Below are positions 1 through 12,479 of a stretch of 64,000 bases of DNA, piece after piece. Below the pieces are notes generated by a model. It had not been told where the DNA came from. It ran no database searches and worked only from the letters and a program-made list of their open reading frames with translations. Both the position numbers and the translations under genes were made by a program. This stretch comes from Delphinus delphis (lineage: Eukaryota > Chordata > Mammalia > Artiodactyla > Delphinidae): NCBI RefSeq assembly GCF_949987515.2, contig NC_082689.1, positions 66,277,746 through 66,341,745 of the forward strand, read 5' to 3'. The first letter of the stretch is position 1. Each line of letters opens with the position of its first letter.

Positions 1-1210
1 ATTTTCTTAATACTGCTCCTAATATGAAAATAGTCATAATTTTATCAAATAGCAGAGTCATATTTTGAATTAAAATATTCAAAATGACAGTTGAATGTTT
101 TTATACAAACCAAGACACTCAAAAGACAAAAGATTACTAGCATTTAGGAGTAGGGGAAGAAAATAAATTATTAATTTTTATGTTCAATTTATGATGTAAT
201 GAGAAATAACTGAATTGAGACAGGTCACTAAAAGAATCTAAAGGTAAAAATATAATTTGTCATTTTGAGGTCAGAACTACCATGAATGTTGGGTACATTG
301 CCCTTTCTATAAATGGAAATTATTTTTCTAAAAACAGTAGTTCAGAGTTTATATGGATCTCCCCCAAGAACTTAAGTATTTGTTGTTATTAGGCAAGTTT
401 TACAGAATAAAGTATCCAATGATTGATTTTATGATTGTATGACACCAGAGAGCCTAAATATACTAAATAGTAAATCTTCACAACCATATATATATTTTTA
501 AGTTCCCCTTATTCCCCCACTATAAGGACACTTCTATAGAGCTGGGATACAACCATGGGCTTGGGTTGATTACTAAGGTTAATTGACAAAGACTAGAACA
601 AGAATGAGGACAGATTGTTGGATCCAGAGACAGATGCAGAATAAAGGTGAATAAAAGTGAAATGGCCCTGGGGATTGAATGGCCCTGGGGATATGAAGGG
701 AAAGTAGGACATGGGAGAAAGAGTTTGTAAAGAATGGAAGAAAATCCCCAAAGGAGAAATGGACAATTTGGTGACTTGAGAGATCTGGGCAGTGATATTT
801 ATCAAGAGTTAAGTCACAGAAGATGAAGAGGTAGAAGAAATTAGCCTGGGTTGTAGTATCTATGGAGAAATGCTAGTTTCAAAGATTATGAAATTTGCTA
901 CATCTCCCTTTGGGTTGAGAGGGAAATGGGATGAATTGCTTTAATCTGAACTTGTGGTGATGTCTGGATCCCCCAATTAAAAACACATCAGTTAATTTAA
1001 AATTTAGAACCTGAGAGCCTGGAGCTGGAAAAAGCTTAGGAGAAAAAAGCAGTCTGCACTGTTACCACAAATTTGCCTTCAGGTATAGGGAAAGTGGTGA
1101 TGTGTCCTACAGTAGGACTTAGACTAGGCTAATCATTAAAATTTTCTGGGGAAATTTTTTTAAATGTAAGAGAGTCCCAGGAACTACCAGGAGTCACTGG
1201 TATGGTGAAA
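1..1210. other. unclassified AT-rich noncoding sequence
   Basis: No gene, RNA or repeat family is recognised here. Open frames are short and lack coding character. The only visible structure is a small tandem duplication near 658-692. Confidence 0.5.
658..692. repeat. 17-18 bp tandem duplication
   Basis: The motif 'aatggccctggggat' occurs twice in succession (658-675 and 676-692) with almost no divergence. It looks like a replication-slippage duplication with no evident function. Confidence 0.8.
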
Positions 1211-1254
1211 AAGGTGAAGCCAGTTGCTTGAAAACCTGGTTTCACCATTTCCTT

Positions 1255-1345
1255 AAATAGTTCTTTTGTGAGTTACTTAATTTCTCTGAGCCAAAGTTTT
1301 CCCACCTGTTAAATGGGGCTAGTAGTAGCTGTTTTACAGTGTTAG
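1255..1345 (+). repeat. MIR SINE fragment
   Basis: The order 'gagttacttaatttctctgagcc', then 'cccacctgttaaatgggg', then 'tagtagtagctg' follows the MIR core (acttaacctctctgagcctcag... ctgtaaaatggggataata). This is an ancient tRNA-derived SINE fragment; the edges are approximate. Confidence 0.7.
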
Positions 1346-1839
1346 AATGTGCACTGTAGCTATTTCTATGTCCTCCATTGGTATGTATTATGAATTCCAA
1401 ATGCTTGGCATTATAGCTAAAACAAAACAAAAACAATACACTAAAGTCTTGACTAAGAGTGCAATTTAGTCAGTTCAGTATAGAGGGGGGCTATAAATAG
1501 AAGTGAGCGACCAGAGCATGCCATTTCTCTTTAAGGCATGGAATAAATGGCAACAGGACAGAAAACTAGGGGAGATACTACAAAGTCTTCTTTTGAGGAT
1601 ACCCTTGTTCTTTGGATGGATGGGCATGACCAGACAGCATCAGGGTATGTTCCCTCCCTTGTCATGTGAACCTGTCTTGCCGAAAGGCCACTTCACACTC
1701 CAGAAGGAGTACTAATTGATTAACACTATATATGTAACTTTGTAACCTATAATTCCTCCACTTATAACATGAGCATGTTCCCTTCTCATTAAATAATTTT
1801 CTAAACCACTTGTTTTTATTCGATTTTCATTTTTGTGTT

Positions 1840-2160
1840 TAAGGCTACACAGCATTTCATTGAATAGCTATGCAATAATATTTAACTACAATTCTAAGGG
1901 AGATGCTTGGTTTCTTTTAAAATATTTATTATAAACCTCCATATAATTAACATTTTCTTTCATATATCTTTGTGTACATCTCTGATTATATCTCTAGGAT
2001 GAATTCCTAGATGTGGAATTACCAGGCTTTCAGTACACATTGCCAAGTTACCTGGCAGAAAGGTTCTACCAATTTATGTCTTTAATGGTGCAGTAGGATG
2101 TCATTTCACTATACCCTTGTCATTACTGCAACGTTGCTGTTTTTTTTAAAATTTTGTAAA
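1840..2160 (-). mobile_element. old L1M ORF2 fragment, antisense
   Basis: Phrases such as 'ggatgaattcctagatgtgg', 'cacattgccaagttacc' and 'ggttctaccaatttat' are reverse-strand landmarks of the 3' part of ORF2 in old L1M/L1ME elements. The copy is heavily diverged and has no open frame. Confidence 0.6.
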
Positions 2161-2174
2161 TTTTTCATATATTC

Positions 2175-2240
2175 AGTAAGAGTAAGAGCTAACACACATC
2201 ATGCTTACTATATGCCAGGCACTGTTCTGGCATTTTACAT
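2175..2240 (-). repeat. MIR-family fragment
   Basis: 'gagctaacacacatcatgct' followed by 'tactatatgccaggcactgt' and 'cattttacatatgtatta' matches the reverse-complemented end of a MIR element. It is short and worn. Confidence 0.5.
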
Positions 2241-2369
2241 ATGTATTACGTTGGATTCTAAGGTGGTATACAAGATTGCCCACCTTCTGGTGTGTGCCCT
2301 TTGTATAAACCCAGGATTGTGAATATGGTGAAATATCACTCCATTATGTTCACATTATATGGCAAAGGG

Positions 2370-2840
2370 AATCTGCATATATAATGGAGGTCCCAAATCA
2401 GTGACCTGGTAGATTATCCAGGTGGGCCTGAATTAATCACATAAAACTTTAAATCTAGAGGACAGAAATTAAGGGTGAGAAGGATTCCACACAAGAGAGA
2501 TTCTCTGCGGTTGACTTTGAAGATGGAAGGGGTCACATGACAAGGAATGTGTGCAGCCTCTAGGAGCTGAGAGTGGCTCCAGCTGCAGCAAGGAGGAAAC
2601 AGGGACCCTAGTCCTAGAAGCACAAGGAACTGAATTCTGCCAACAGGTATGAGCTTTGAGATAGATCTTCCCCCAGAGTGACCAGACAAGAATTCAGCTG
2701 TGCTGACCCTGGTTTCAGCCTTGTGGCTAAGAATTTAGCCACACTCGGCAGAACTTCTGACCTACAGTACTACATGATAATACGTGGGCATTGTTTAAAT
2801 TGCTAAATTTGCGGTAGTTTGTTGCAAGGCAATAGAAAAG
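2370..2840 (+). mobile_element. MaLR-type solo LTR (MLT1-like)
   Basis: An ordered series of LTR landmarks is visible: 'ccaggtgggcctgaattaat', 'gactttgaagatggaagggg', 'aaggaatgtgtgcagcctct', then 'acttctgacctacagtacta' and 'gcggtagtttgttgcaaggc'. These are typical of MLT1/MST-like ERVL-MaLR LTRs. No internal retroviral sequence flanks it, so it is a solo LTR fossil. Subfamily is uncertain. Confidence 0.65.
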
Positions 2841-2854
2841 CAATCCGACATGTA

Positions 2855-3030
2855 TCAACTTATTTAATCTTTGTTGTATGCATAGGAGGTAGGCATTATT
2901 ATTAATGTCATTTTCAGATTAAAAACTGAAGCACAGAGAGGTTAGATGATGAGCCAAGGTCATAAAGCTAATTAGTCTTACAGGCAGCACCCGAACCTGG
3001 GCATTCTGGCACTTGAAATCATATTTTAAT
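2855..3030 (-). repeat. MIR SINE fragment, antisense
   Basis: 'ctgaagcacagagaggttag', 'gagccaaggtcataaagcta' and 'cacccgaacctgggcattct' follow the reverse complement of MIR in order. Confidence 0.75.
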
Positions 3031-3319
3031 CATCACACTCTTCCTTGACTCCTGATGGTATCTTACTGCTTAAATTGTTTTTGCAATTTTACTATCTCAT
3101 ACAGTACTAATTTAGCCAGCTGATATCCAATGAGTTAACTGCAGTTAATATGGAAAAAAAAGAAATTTTTTAATCCCCTAATGAGGAATAGTATTTAGGA
3201 AGCCATTAAAAACCCTGGGGATTATTTTGCTCCTTCCATTCTTAGTTTATTAACAGAAAAGGATGACTAACAGTAACAACTGAAATTGCACACAATTCCT
3301 GACTATGTCTTAAATTCTG

Positions 3320-3490
3320 TAGTGAAAAATGTTCTACATGGATCTATCAGTCTTTACAATATCACCCAGGTAGATAATAACTGAATTTCACAGAAAGGGA
3401 AACTGAGGCTCAGATAGCTTAAGTAACTTGCCCACATTTACACAGGCAGTAAGATAGCATGTTTGGGAGTTGAACTATAGACTGTATAGC
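3320..3490 (-). repeat. MIR SINE fragment, antisense
   Basis: 'agaaagggaaactgaggctc', 'cttaagtaacttgcccacat' and 'gggagttgaactatagactg' follow the reverse complement of the MIR core and tRNA-like head. Confidence 0.75.
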
Positions 3491-3499
3491 TGCAAAGTT

Positions 3500-4610
3500 T
3501 ATTATGCATTCCATCGATCATTACGCATTTCATCAATCACTATTCTGTACTAAAGAACTAATAGGTTAGCCAAAGTTACAATACCCAATTTGTGCTAGAG
3601 TATGCATTTCTAGAAGCAGATGTGCTGACTGGCTGACTGAATCCTTCATTTAAGGGGTATATATGTACACCCACAGTACAGTCCCCACACACATGAGCAT
3701 ATTGAAAGACATATTAGCTATTAGCAGTTGTTCTTTCTCTATAGACTCCCCAGACATTACATCATGGCGTGACGTTCCTTTTTTTTTTCAGTAAGTTCCA
3801 CCTTGCTGTGGCAGACTGGGACTTCCACCTGTCCTGTATTATCTGCTTGCCTTTACCTTGAGACATATTAAACCCCAGTAAAATGGGTACATTAACTCTT
3901 AGTACACACCCTTAGATTCTTTGTAGCTGATTCAGCATTGTCATCTGCCAAACACGATGACTTAAATTTGTTCACCACAACACAAGACAAATGGCAGAAA
4001 GTGGACCTGGAGCAGAAGAAAAATATTGCTGAACAATTTAAACTTTAATCAAATGTTGCTAAATAACTCTGACTCAAGAAAGTGGGGAGTTATTGAGAGA
4101 TGGAATATGTATCAGATTGGTAAAATACTTATTACTATATTTTCTTAAACAAACATTATTTAACATTTATATTACATGTTAATATAAAAATTAATTACAT
4201 TAATTTTCAATTAGTCCATTGATTTACTATATGATGATGATCTGTGTGTGTGTGCCTGTGTGTGCGTGTGATCAGAAACAGAAGAGTAGTATAATAGAAC
4301 AGCACAGTGCAGGGAGTCATGAAATGGGGACTGCATACAGATGAAATCCCCTGTTAAAGTCAGAGAGGTCAAAAGGAGTTTGCATAATAAAAAGTCTGCA
4401 ATACAAAATTTTGCATGGCTTAATGACATTTATGTGACACGAACATTATCACACTGAAGAGTGTTAACAAAGCAGCACATGAAAGAAAGGGACTATCTTT
4501 AGCATGTAATGAGTGTCTGTCACTGGGGAAGGTGCAAGAAAAGGGTAAGAATAATCTGACAAGATTATTCACTTATTTATGCAGTCAGAAAAACAATTTT
4601 GATACAATTT
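3500..4610. other. unclassified noncoding sequence
   Basis: Nothing recognised beyond an interrupted TG-rich run at 4243-4270. Confidence 0.45.
4243..4270. repeat. imperfect (TG)n microsatellite
   Basis: TG dinucleotides interrupted by 'cc' and 'cg' bases; short and decayed. Confidence 0.85.
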
Positions 4611-4614
4611 TGAT

Positions 4615-4720
4615 ATATAAAATGTATCAGGCATTATGGTAGATGTTGATGATACAAGACAAAGGAAACCCCCTGCCACAGAATTATAATTGAGTTGATA
4701 AAAGGTTATAGAGAGGTCCT
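4615..4720 (+). repeat. L2-like fragment
   Basis: 'tatcaggcattatggtagat', 'gttgatgatacaagacaaag' and 'gaaaccccctgccacagaat' resemble the L2 pattern (caggcactgttctaggtgctggggatacag...agacaaggtccctgccctcatggag). Worn copy. Confidence 0.5.
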
Positions 4721-7700
4721 AGAAGTGACTGGAAGGACCACACTAAGAAGTAATGGCAGGGAGCACAGGATAGGACTGAGGTGGCCCTGAGGCTGCTAGC
4801 TATGGCCCTGCCATAGTGTGTGAAGATCTCTGAATATAGAAGCTTACAATGGAGTCCCTAAGTGCAGTTTCCCATTTGACCCTCAGTCCTATAGGGGACT
4901 TCAGTGGGCAGGTTGGGAGAGTCAGCTTGGGGCCCCTTACTGATTTAGACATCACAGTGGTCAAACAACCTAAGGTTTGAGTTTTATGAACTACAAAAAA
5001 GGAATTTTGAGACAGCGAAGCAAGAAGTTTTAAAATCACTTTTGAAAACTTTTCCCAGAATCTTTCTGCCTTAATATGCTGACAGCATCAAAACCAGTAT
5101 TACTGAGTAATGACTGATGACATTGTTGATTTTCCCTGGCTAGCTTAACCTGAGATAGAAAAGGAAATGAAAATCTTTGTAAATACATTCAGGAGTCCTG
5201 TTTAGGAAATTACTTGTTTCATTTATTAAGTATGTTGTGATATATCCACAATATGACAGCAGCTAACTCTAACAACACTTACTAGAAAACAAAACTAAAA
5301 TGCATTTTTGACCCTGACAGCAAACTCACAGAAAGTCAAGGAGATTATGACAGTAAGACAAAGTGATCAGGCTGACAGGAAACCAAAAGCAGGACTAAAG
5401 TGAAGAGTTCTGTGCAACTCTAAAATTCCTGTGTTGTCACGCACTGGGGACCATCTGGCCACACCATGTTTTTCCACCTTCTTCCAAAGTCCTCCTAAAC
5501 TCTGCTTTCCATCCATCCAGTATTTAATGCATTATATCCAATATTTAATACAAACTCATAGCGTTTGGCTATTCTTATTTTACATAATGCTCAGTTTCCC
5601 ACTAAAACAATTATTGTGGGAACCCTTCTCTGTGCCTTACTTTGTTCATAGGTAAAATAAGCAGTCAAGGAAGGGATTATCTCTATAGGCCAGCTCCACA
5701 CTTCTAGAATAATGGAAGACTAAAATACTGAAAGGGAATAAGAAAATTAAATGAGTGTTTGCTAAAGGACTTCGTAGTCAATATCGTTTAAAGATATAAA
5801 AATTTACATAAGAACTACTTTTACCTGGTGATTTAATATTGTTACAAATGTGCATGTGAGTCAGGAGAAATATAGAAATGTGTTGTGTGTACTACCTTTT
5901 GTTGTTGTACTGGAAGATAAAGTGTTAAGCTCCTGATCTCACTAAAGTACAAAGACTCTTTGGAAATAAATCACATGGCTACTATCTTTTGGCCATGAGA
6001 CTAAAATGAATGGATGGCAAAGCTGATCTCCCATCAAGTAGTCTTCTTGTTAAAGTGTGATCCTTAGAAGTGGCATTGACATTTACCAAGGTCATCATAA
6101 TTGTATGAATTAAATGCTTGAAAAGTTATACTGAGTCTGTATTCTCAAAGCATGCACATTCAACAATTTTCAGGTCAAACTACTTAGTCTATTTGTCACC
6201 AACTGAGATCTAAACAGTTGACTAAGGAATCAAATGATTTGCCCAACTGAGTTCACTGAGATATGTGAAACATCCAAATGTGATCGTTAGCTTGATAAGC
6301 AAATCCATTCCCTGCTCCTTGATTTACGAAATGGTAATTAAAGAGTAATAATGCTGCTTTGGACCAACTCCCTTTCTACAGCTATATAAGCCCTATACTA
6401 TACTATCAGGTATTCGGTATATACTAAGTCAAAAATAAATTCTGATCAAGAATATATTTGAGTTATGGCCTACCATAGTACAAATGTTAACATGATTTTT
6501 CATTTGCTTGAATTACCTTAAGTACATAGCACAGTTTGAACATTGTGAAACCTGACCCGAACTCTCTTAACCTGGAATTTCCATTTCTTTTAAATCCCAC
6601 CCTTCCGCTTCCAACAATGTGGGGTTATTTGCCAAACCAGCATATTTTCATTATAGCTATAAAGTTGTCTACCTATATTATAGAGGAAACTATTAATATT
6701 TCATTTTCCTGAATACATTTTGTGAGACTGAAGAGACCTGTGTAAACTCCCCTACGAATCTGGCAAGCTGCTTTTAGCTAATAAAGAAGCATGAAACAGT
6801 AAAGAACCACTACTAACAAACTACTTAAAAATTATCTGTAGTTAGGGTAAGTCCATGCACTGCATCATTTTAAGGAACTTGAAACATACTTGGTAATTTT
6901 GATTATGCCTGAAATGAATTATTTATACAGGTTGCATAATCCATTTACTAGTCTATCTGATTTGCTGTTAGCGCGCTCTTTAATGTCATCTGTGTTTACA
7001 ATGAAAGTGCTGCCACTGAAGTGCTTTGCTCGTGTTAATTGATAAAAGCTAAATACTTCCCATTATCCTAATTCTTTGAAAAATAACATACTGACATATC
7101 AAATTAATTTAACTTTAAATAATGTATTGCCTAGATATTAAATATATGAAAACATGGTTTAAGCTTGTAGTACTTTATTTGCTCCATTGCTAACAATAAA
7201 TCTAATACACTAAGTTAATATTATGAAAATAAGATATTATATGTCAAAAGCATTTAACAAATGGTAAAGAGAAGATAGAGTTAGGACTCTCATCTGAATT
7301 ATAATAAAATAGGAAAGATGTGACAGCTTTATGCTGATTTTCCCTCTCACCAAATAGCCGAGAGAAAAAAAACTATAATGAAAATGTTGTAATTTTAAAA
7401 ATTGCCTAGAGTAAAATACGATGGTAGTAGTGATTTTTATTTTTTATAAAGAAAGCCACAGAAAATGAATTTTTATTTCCAAACAAAAGCAAAGGGTTTC
7501 AAATAAAACAAAAAGTACATATGTGTATTTATAATAATTTCTATTAAATTTCAAATATATTACCTTAATACTAATAAAAAACAGTTTTAGGTTGTTGCAA
7601 TATATAATTTTTTATATATGAGATTACAAAGGTAAGGAAATGACTACATTAATAAAAGATAGTCTGGACATTAAGTAAAAAACAGTCTTAATCTGTCAAA

Positions 7701-8080
7701 ATATGTATTTAATCCTCTTCACTATCCATAGACTGAACATATATCTCAAGCTTTTCTTTTTATGACTAAAATGACTAATACATTAAAAAAAGTTTAATTT
7801 ATTGTCTTGCTCAGTATCCTACTAACCATTACAAACATAAAGAGAAAAAAGGAAGAAAGTATTGTGCACAGGAGACAAAGTTGGATGCAGTGGTCTCCAT
7901 TAAAAACCTACGTTTGAATCTTAATGTTTGCACTAAAGGAAAAACAAATGGTCTTGCTTTGGCATCTCTCATAGAGCAGCCTTACATGGTTCTCATTTGC
8001 CTTGTTTCATCCTTCACTTGGACAGGAACCTCTTAACTGTTTTCTTTCATACTTTTTTTTCTCTTGCTTCCACCCCAGCA
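4720..8080. other. unclassified AT-rich noncoding sequence
   Basis: About 3.3 kb with no confident repeat or gene. Reading frames are short and random-looking. The patch at 6960-7080 is unusual in keeping CpG sites and homeobox/forkhead-like words within AT-rich DNA. Confidence 0.45.
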
Positions 8081-8091
8081 CGCGCGCCTGT

Positions 8092-8098
8092 GCACACA

Positions 8099-8135
<37 letters not shown>
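8092..8135. repeat. (CA)n microsatellite
   Basis: About 17 uninterrupted CA units (8101-8134) preceded by a broken CA run and a 'cgcgcgc' stretch. It is long enough to be polymorphic. Confidence 0.95.
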
Positions 8136-8143
<8 letters not shown>

Positions 8144-10150
8144 ATGCAGTCCCTTCAGTAAAGGCTACCATAGTTATCTCATGCAGACGTCTGCCCATGG
8201 ATGATAGGAAATGCTGATTGAGAAAGGTTTTATCTACTTTTCATCCAAAATATGTGAGCCATTAAGGAAATTATAGAAAGCAGCAACAATATACTCTGGT
8301 TTTATTCAGAACCTTTCCCTTGCCAATTATTAAAAGGATGATATTTTTAGCCAAAGAAAGCAAAATGCATCTGCAGCAGCTGGTTTCCAAGGAAACAGAA
8401 TAATTTAAAACCATGTGGAACTCTGCTCTCTAATTTTCATCAATTCCCCTTCATTCTTGGAGGTAGATTTACTTGGAATTTATAATTTTCAAAAACTATA
8501 ACTGCCTTAATTTATTTTCTTTAACACATTTCAGGCGAAGAATATCTGGTCTTACATATCACCTTAAATTCCAGTCTAAGGAATGGATTAATTTCTACCA
8601 TCATTTTGTTTTGAAAACAAGATCAGAAGAATCCATGAATAATTAGAAACATGGCAATATTTTAGTATCATAAGATTTTTGAAATCCAGAAATAGTTCAA
8701 AATAAATCATGCAAGAGTATTTGCTTGGGTCAATATGACACTTAAGTGTGTAAACATAACTATGTTCAGCACATTTAGGAAATTAAAGATAGTTCTCCAT
8801 TCATTTAGATAATCTTTACCCAATATTCAGTAGTTTTTTTTCCCCTCTTTTTTCAATTTTGCAAGAACTGTTATGTTTTTGTCTGTTCTTCAAAGACAAA
8901 ATCCATCTCCTTTCTCAAACAAAAACAAAAAGCAAACACAAGACCAAAAAAATCCTTAGAAATTGTACATGTTCGTTCCTATTAGTTTGTGAATCATTCA
9001 AAAGGAGTATTTTTAAAATATATGAACAAGTCATTTACATCATTGAAAAGACTTTGTTTTATTATTATAATCAACAAGTATTAATTGATGGTCAATGTCT
9101 TCAAGTCAGTAATGACCTTTTTTAAAATAAGCTCCATTTTAATGAGTTTCCCCATCCTTAATTGACCTATATTTATGAATTAAAATCACTATAATATTAA
9201 ATGGACTTGGAGTAAAATTATTTTTCATGTCTTTACTGTAAGTGTGTCATTGAGTTTATACATTTACCCTTATTATTTACCCTCTTATAAATAAAAGACA
9301 ATATTAAGAGAGAGAAGCAACTGGTAAAGTAAAACCTTAACTTTTGAGCTGTTAAAAAATATTGTCCTAGGGATATTACCAACAATATAAATACTGTGAT
9401 GGAATTCTTATCTAGATATATTTGATTGATAAAGGAAACTACCAATGAAACTTGCCTAATAAGATGCTATTTTTTACAGCAGTGTTTAATCCTTCAAAAA
9501 CAGGTTTCTAAGCTTTGAAAATGGAAATGGCTCCATACATGTTGATAAAGACAGTTGTTTAATTATCATATGAGCTTACAATTCATTAAACAAAATGATA
9601 TAGCTACTCAACAGCATGAGGTTTATCAAGAGGAGTGAGTTAAAAAATGCATATAAATCATTCATGCTAAATTAGTGCTAAAAGAGTCTACAACCTGCAA
9701 AAATTATTTTCCTAAACCATTTCTTGTGTTGTAACTATTAAACACCATGTGAAATTTTATACTGTATATTCAGAGAAAGCTCCATTTTCTCAGGACCTGT
9801 GAATTTTACCGAGCTTTCTTCAACCTTCCTTTGATTTCCAATAACATAAACTTGAATAAAAACAAACGATAAAAGACACATGATGACTCATCTTATCCAT
9901 TAACTTTGCTTCTGTAACACTTGCTAGAAAGTTATCCAGGATAAGACATGCCTCTGGTGTTTTTATCAGCTAAGGATTTTGCAGGGAGAGAGAACAGCTC
10001 ATTGCAAAGCTTCCTCAAGTAATGAGAGGGACACACTTTCAAGGAAATGTCTTATAGAATAATTTCTATATCATAAAATTGTCTCAGTAGGAATTGAGAA
10101 GCATTCTCTTTTGAAGAAAAATAATTTTTTTCCTTCTCTTTTGCTCTTAC
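8136..10150. other. unclassified noncoding sequence
   Basis: No repeat family or gene recognised. It contains an RFX-like inverted motif at 8383-8396. Confidence 0.45.
8383..8396. promoter_or_regulatory. possible RFX X-box-like motif
   Basis: 'gtttccaaggaaac' has the two inverted half sites (GTTNCC and GGNAAC) expected of an RFX-factor X-box, next to an E-box-like 'cagctg' at 8377-8382. A match of this length can arise by chance and no target gene is visible. Confidence 0.2.
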
Positions 10151-10343
10151 CTGTAAATATGGTTTCTGTACTTCGGCTCCGTCAGAACAGACTGAAGAGT
10201 TCTCTCCTCCCTAGTCTACCCATCAAGCAGCAGCCAACCAATAACAAAAGCCAGATCCTGGCATTCTCTAGCTCATGCTCCCTGTCTGCTTTCATCCCTC
10301 GTTCCCTCCCACCCCCACTCTTTTAGGAGACAAATCCTTGCAG
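10151..10343 (-). other. candidate noncoding exon (minus strand)
   Basis: On the minus strand a long pyrimidine tract ending 'cctgcctctctccag' directly precedes base 10343, an excellent splice acceptor. 'tttacag|gtaagagc' at 10151 is a near-consensus donor. The enclosed 193 bases have stop codons in all three minus frames, so if used the exon would be untranslated (lncRNA or UTR). An 'attgg' (inverted CCAAT) lies inside, so a promoter or first exon is an alternative reading. No relative is recognised and use is not shown by sequence alone. Confidence 0.3.
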
Positions 10344-12350
10344 CTGGAGAGAGGCAGGGAGAGGAGAAAAGGAACATGGAGAGGAAAGGAATAAAGAGAT
10401 GAAAGATATTTCAAAGAATAGCTCCAAACTATGGAAAATATCTGCAGGGGAACTCGGCTGAAGTAAAAATGTCTTGCTTTGGCTGTAGGAAAATCAATGC
10501 TTTACCCACCTGAAATCAAAGCAAAATAACGTAAAGCTTAGGTACCTTGTTTATTTTTCAGTTCCCACTGATTTTTTTTCAGTGAAAAAAATGATCTTCT
10601 TATTGTACATTTTGATATGTAGATAGAAGAGGTTGAGACTGAACATCAAGATAACATTATGCACATTCAGTTTGCAAAGAGATAAAATTAAAATGAATCA
10701 AGACCCTTTATATTGATGCATAATACTATTTGCATTTCAACCTCTGTTGGGCACTGTTTTCATTAAAAACCAGTTTCAGAGCCTAGTCAGTATGAAAAAG
10801 ATATTTCATCCGGAGTATTAGAATATTTAAATATTTCAAAGTTATGTGGCTTGCATTTCTTCATATATCTTAAATACTGGCATCAATTTCTCTATGTGAA
10901 TTATGGAACTTGTTAAAAATTAAAAAGGAGTCAGCCATTCGGCTGCCATGTCTCAAAGTGACTAATTGAATTCCAATATTATTCTAATAACCTTGGGCAA
11001 AATAATTTCAATTCTGAACTAAGAGGCATAAAAAGGACAACTGAGGAAAATATCCTTAGACTTCTTTAAGGCAACAAAGCAAATCTGTCCACAGCTTAAA
11101 GGAAGCTGGTCTAGGACTGACGAAGAATTTAAACCGTATACAGGTTGAATTCTTACAAAATATAATACAGATCATGGCTCTTTATGATAAAAAGTGCTAT
11201 TAATTGAGCTTTCACTAGGTGAGGGTCTGAAAAAGTTTCCGTGGGAGGGTATAAATTAAACAATGAATGTTTTCTCCACCGTACAGATATTTATAGGCTT
11301 TGCTATTCAATTTCTTAAATCAGTAATGTGTCCTCATGGAAATAAGACCAAAGGGAGAAAAAAAGAGAAGTGACAAGAAAGTATTCTTCAACTCCAAGAA
11401 CAACTGGAATGAGGGCAAATCACTGGTAGCCCAGAAATAACTATGGAAAGTTTTTAGGGGTGTAAATCTTGTTAGGAAGGGAGTGGCTGTCAATTAAAAT
11501 TGACTTTAGATAGAAGGGTACTGATTTTACTTTGTGTGCTCGGTTATTTGGGGTAGCTCTGCTGGAGATAAAGAGAAGGTTAAATTATCCCTGATTCCCA
11601 CTTCAAGTCCTCTCCTGCGGAGGATGCTTTCCAAGCTTCTGTGGTCCTACTGCTAGGAATAGCTGGAGGAATCCCTAGGTTAGCATTTCTTAATGTGGGA
11701 TTTGGGGCCCATCTGCATCAGAAAGGAATTGGGACGATTTTGAGGAGTGGTAGTCCAGATGCATCCACAATTATGTAGTTCAGAAACAAGAAGCCCCGTG
11801 CAAGGAGCCAGATCGTCAAAGATAAAAGACCTTCAAATATATTAATGTTTAAGCTGAAGGATCAGTGGAAATATTTCATGTCTCTGGTCTCATAAAATGA
11901 TTAAAGCATATCAAGGGATTAAAAATATAAAAAATCATTTTTTTATTCCAACCTTCACTAAGGAAGTCATTAAAGGATTCCTAAATTGCCTTTTGAAATT
12001 GAGATTTAGAAGCATCAAGTCAAAAGGTAATAAAGAGTATGAAGACTACCGCAGAGCTAACTGATCCACAGGAAAAAGCAGATCAGGAAGACTTGTCGTC
12101 AATCACCCAAATGCTTATAAGAACTCAAGGGTAAAATTTGGTGCAACTGGCCCAAGTATTTTACATGTTGCTATAAATTACCCTGGTGCCAGGAGACCAT
12201 CAGTGTGGTCTCTACCCATCTGAGAACACCATGATAATCATTGGACAGTAAGAGATGCTCAAAAGTATTTAATAAAAAAACTTAGGGACCGATGCAACTA
12301 ACTTCATTAGCTGCTTGTGGAATATTAACAATGTAATTCTAAAAGTATGA
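10344..12350. other. unclassified noncoding sequence
   Basis: No gene or confident repeat. A hAT-like scrap may lie near 11660-11770, but it is too degraded to assign. Confidence 0.4.
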
Positions 12351-12475
12351 ATTCACAAATATTTATTGAGTATTTTTTTCATGAAAAATACTGTCCTTGG
12401 TATTAAAATACAGTAAAGAAGACCAAGTCTCTGACTTTATGGAGCTCCTACGCTAATTGAGGCAAATTATATCTT
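12350..12475 (+). repeat. L2-like fragment
   Basis: 'atttattgagtattt', 'tgtccttggtattaaaatac', 'agtaaagaagaccaagtctc' and 'gactttatggagctcctac' keep the order of an L2 3' region. Confidence 0.6.
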
Positions 12476-12479
12476 TTAT

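Noticed and set aside
8002..8217. Frame containing a His-Thr repeat
   Set aside because: Translation of the (CA)n microsatellite.
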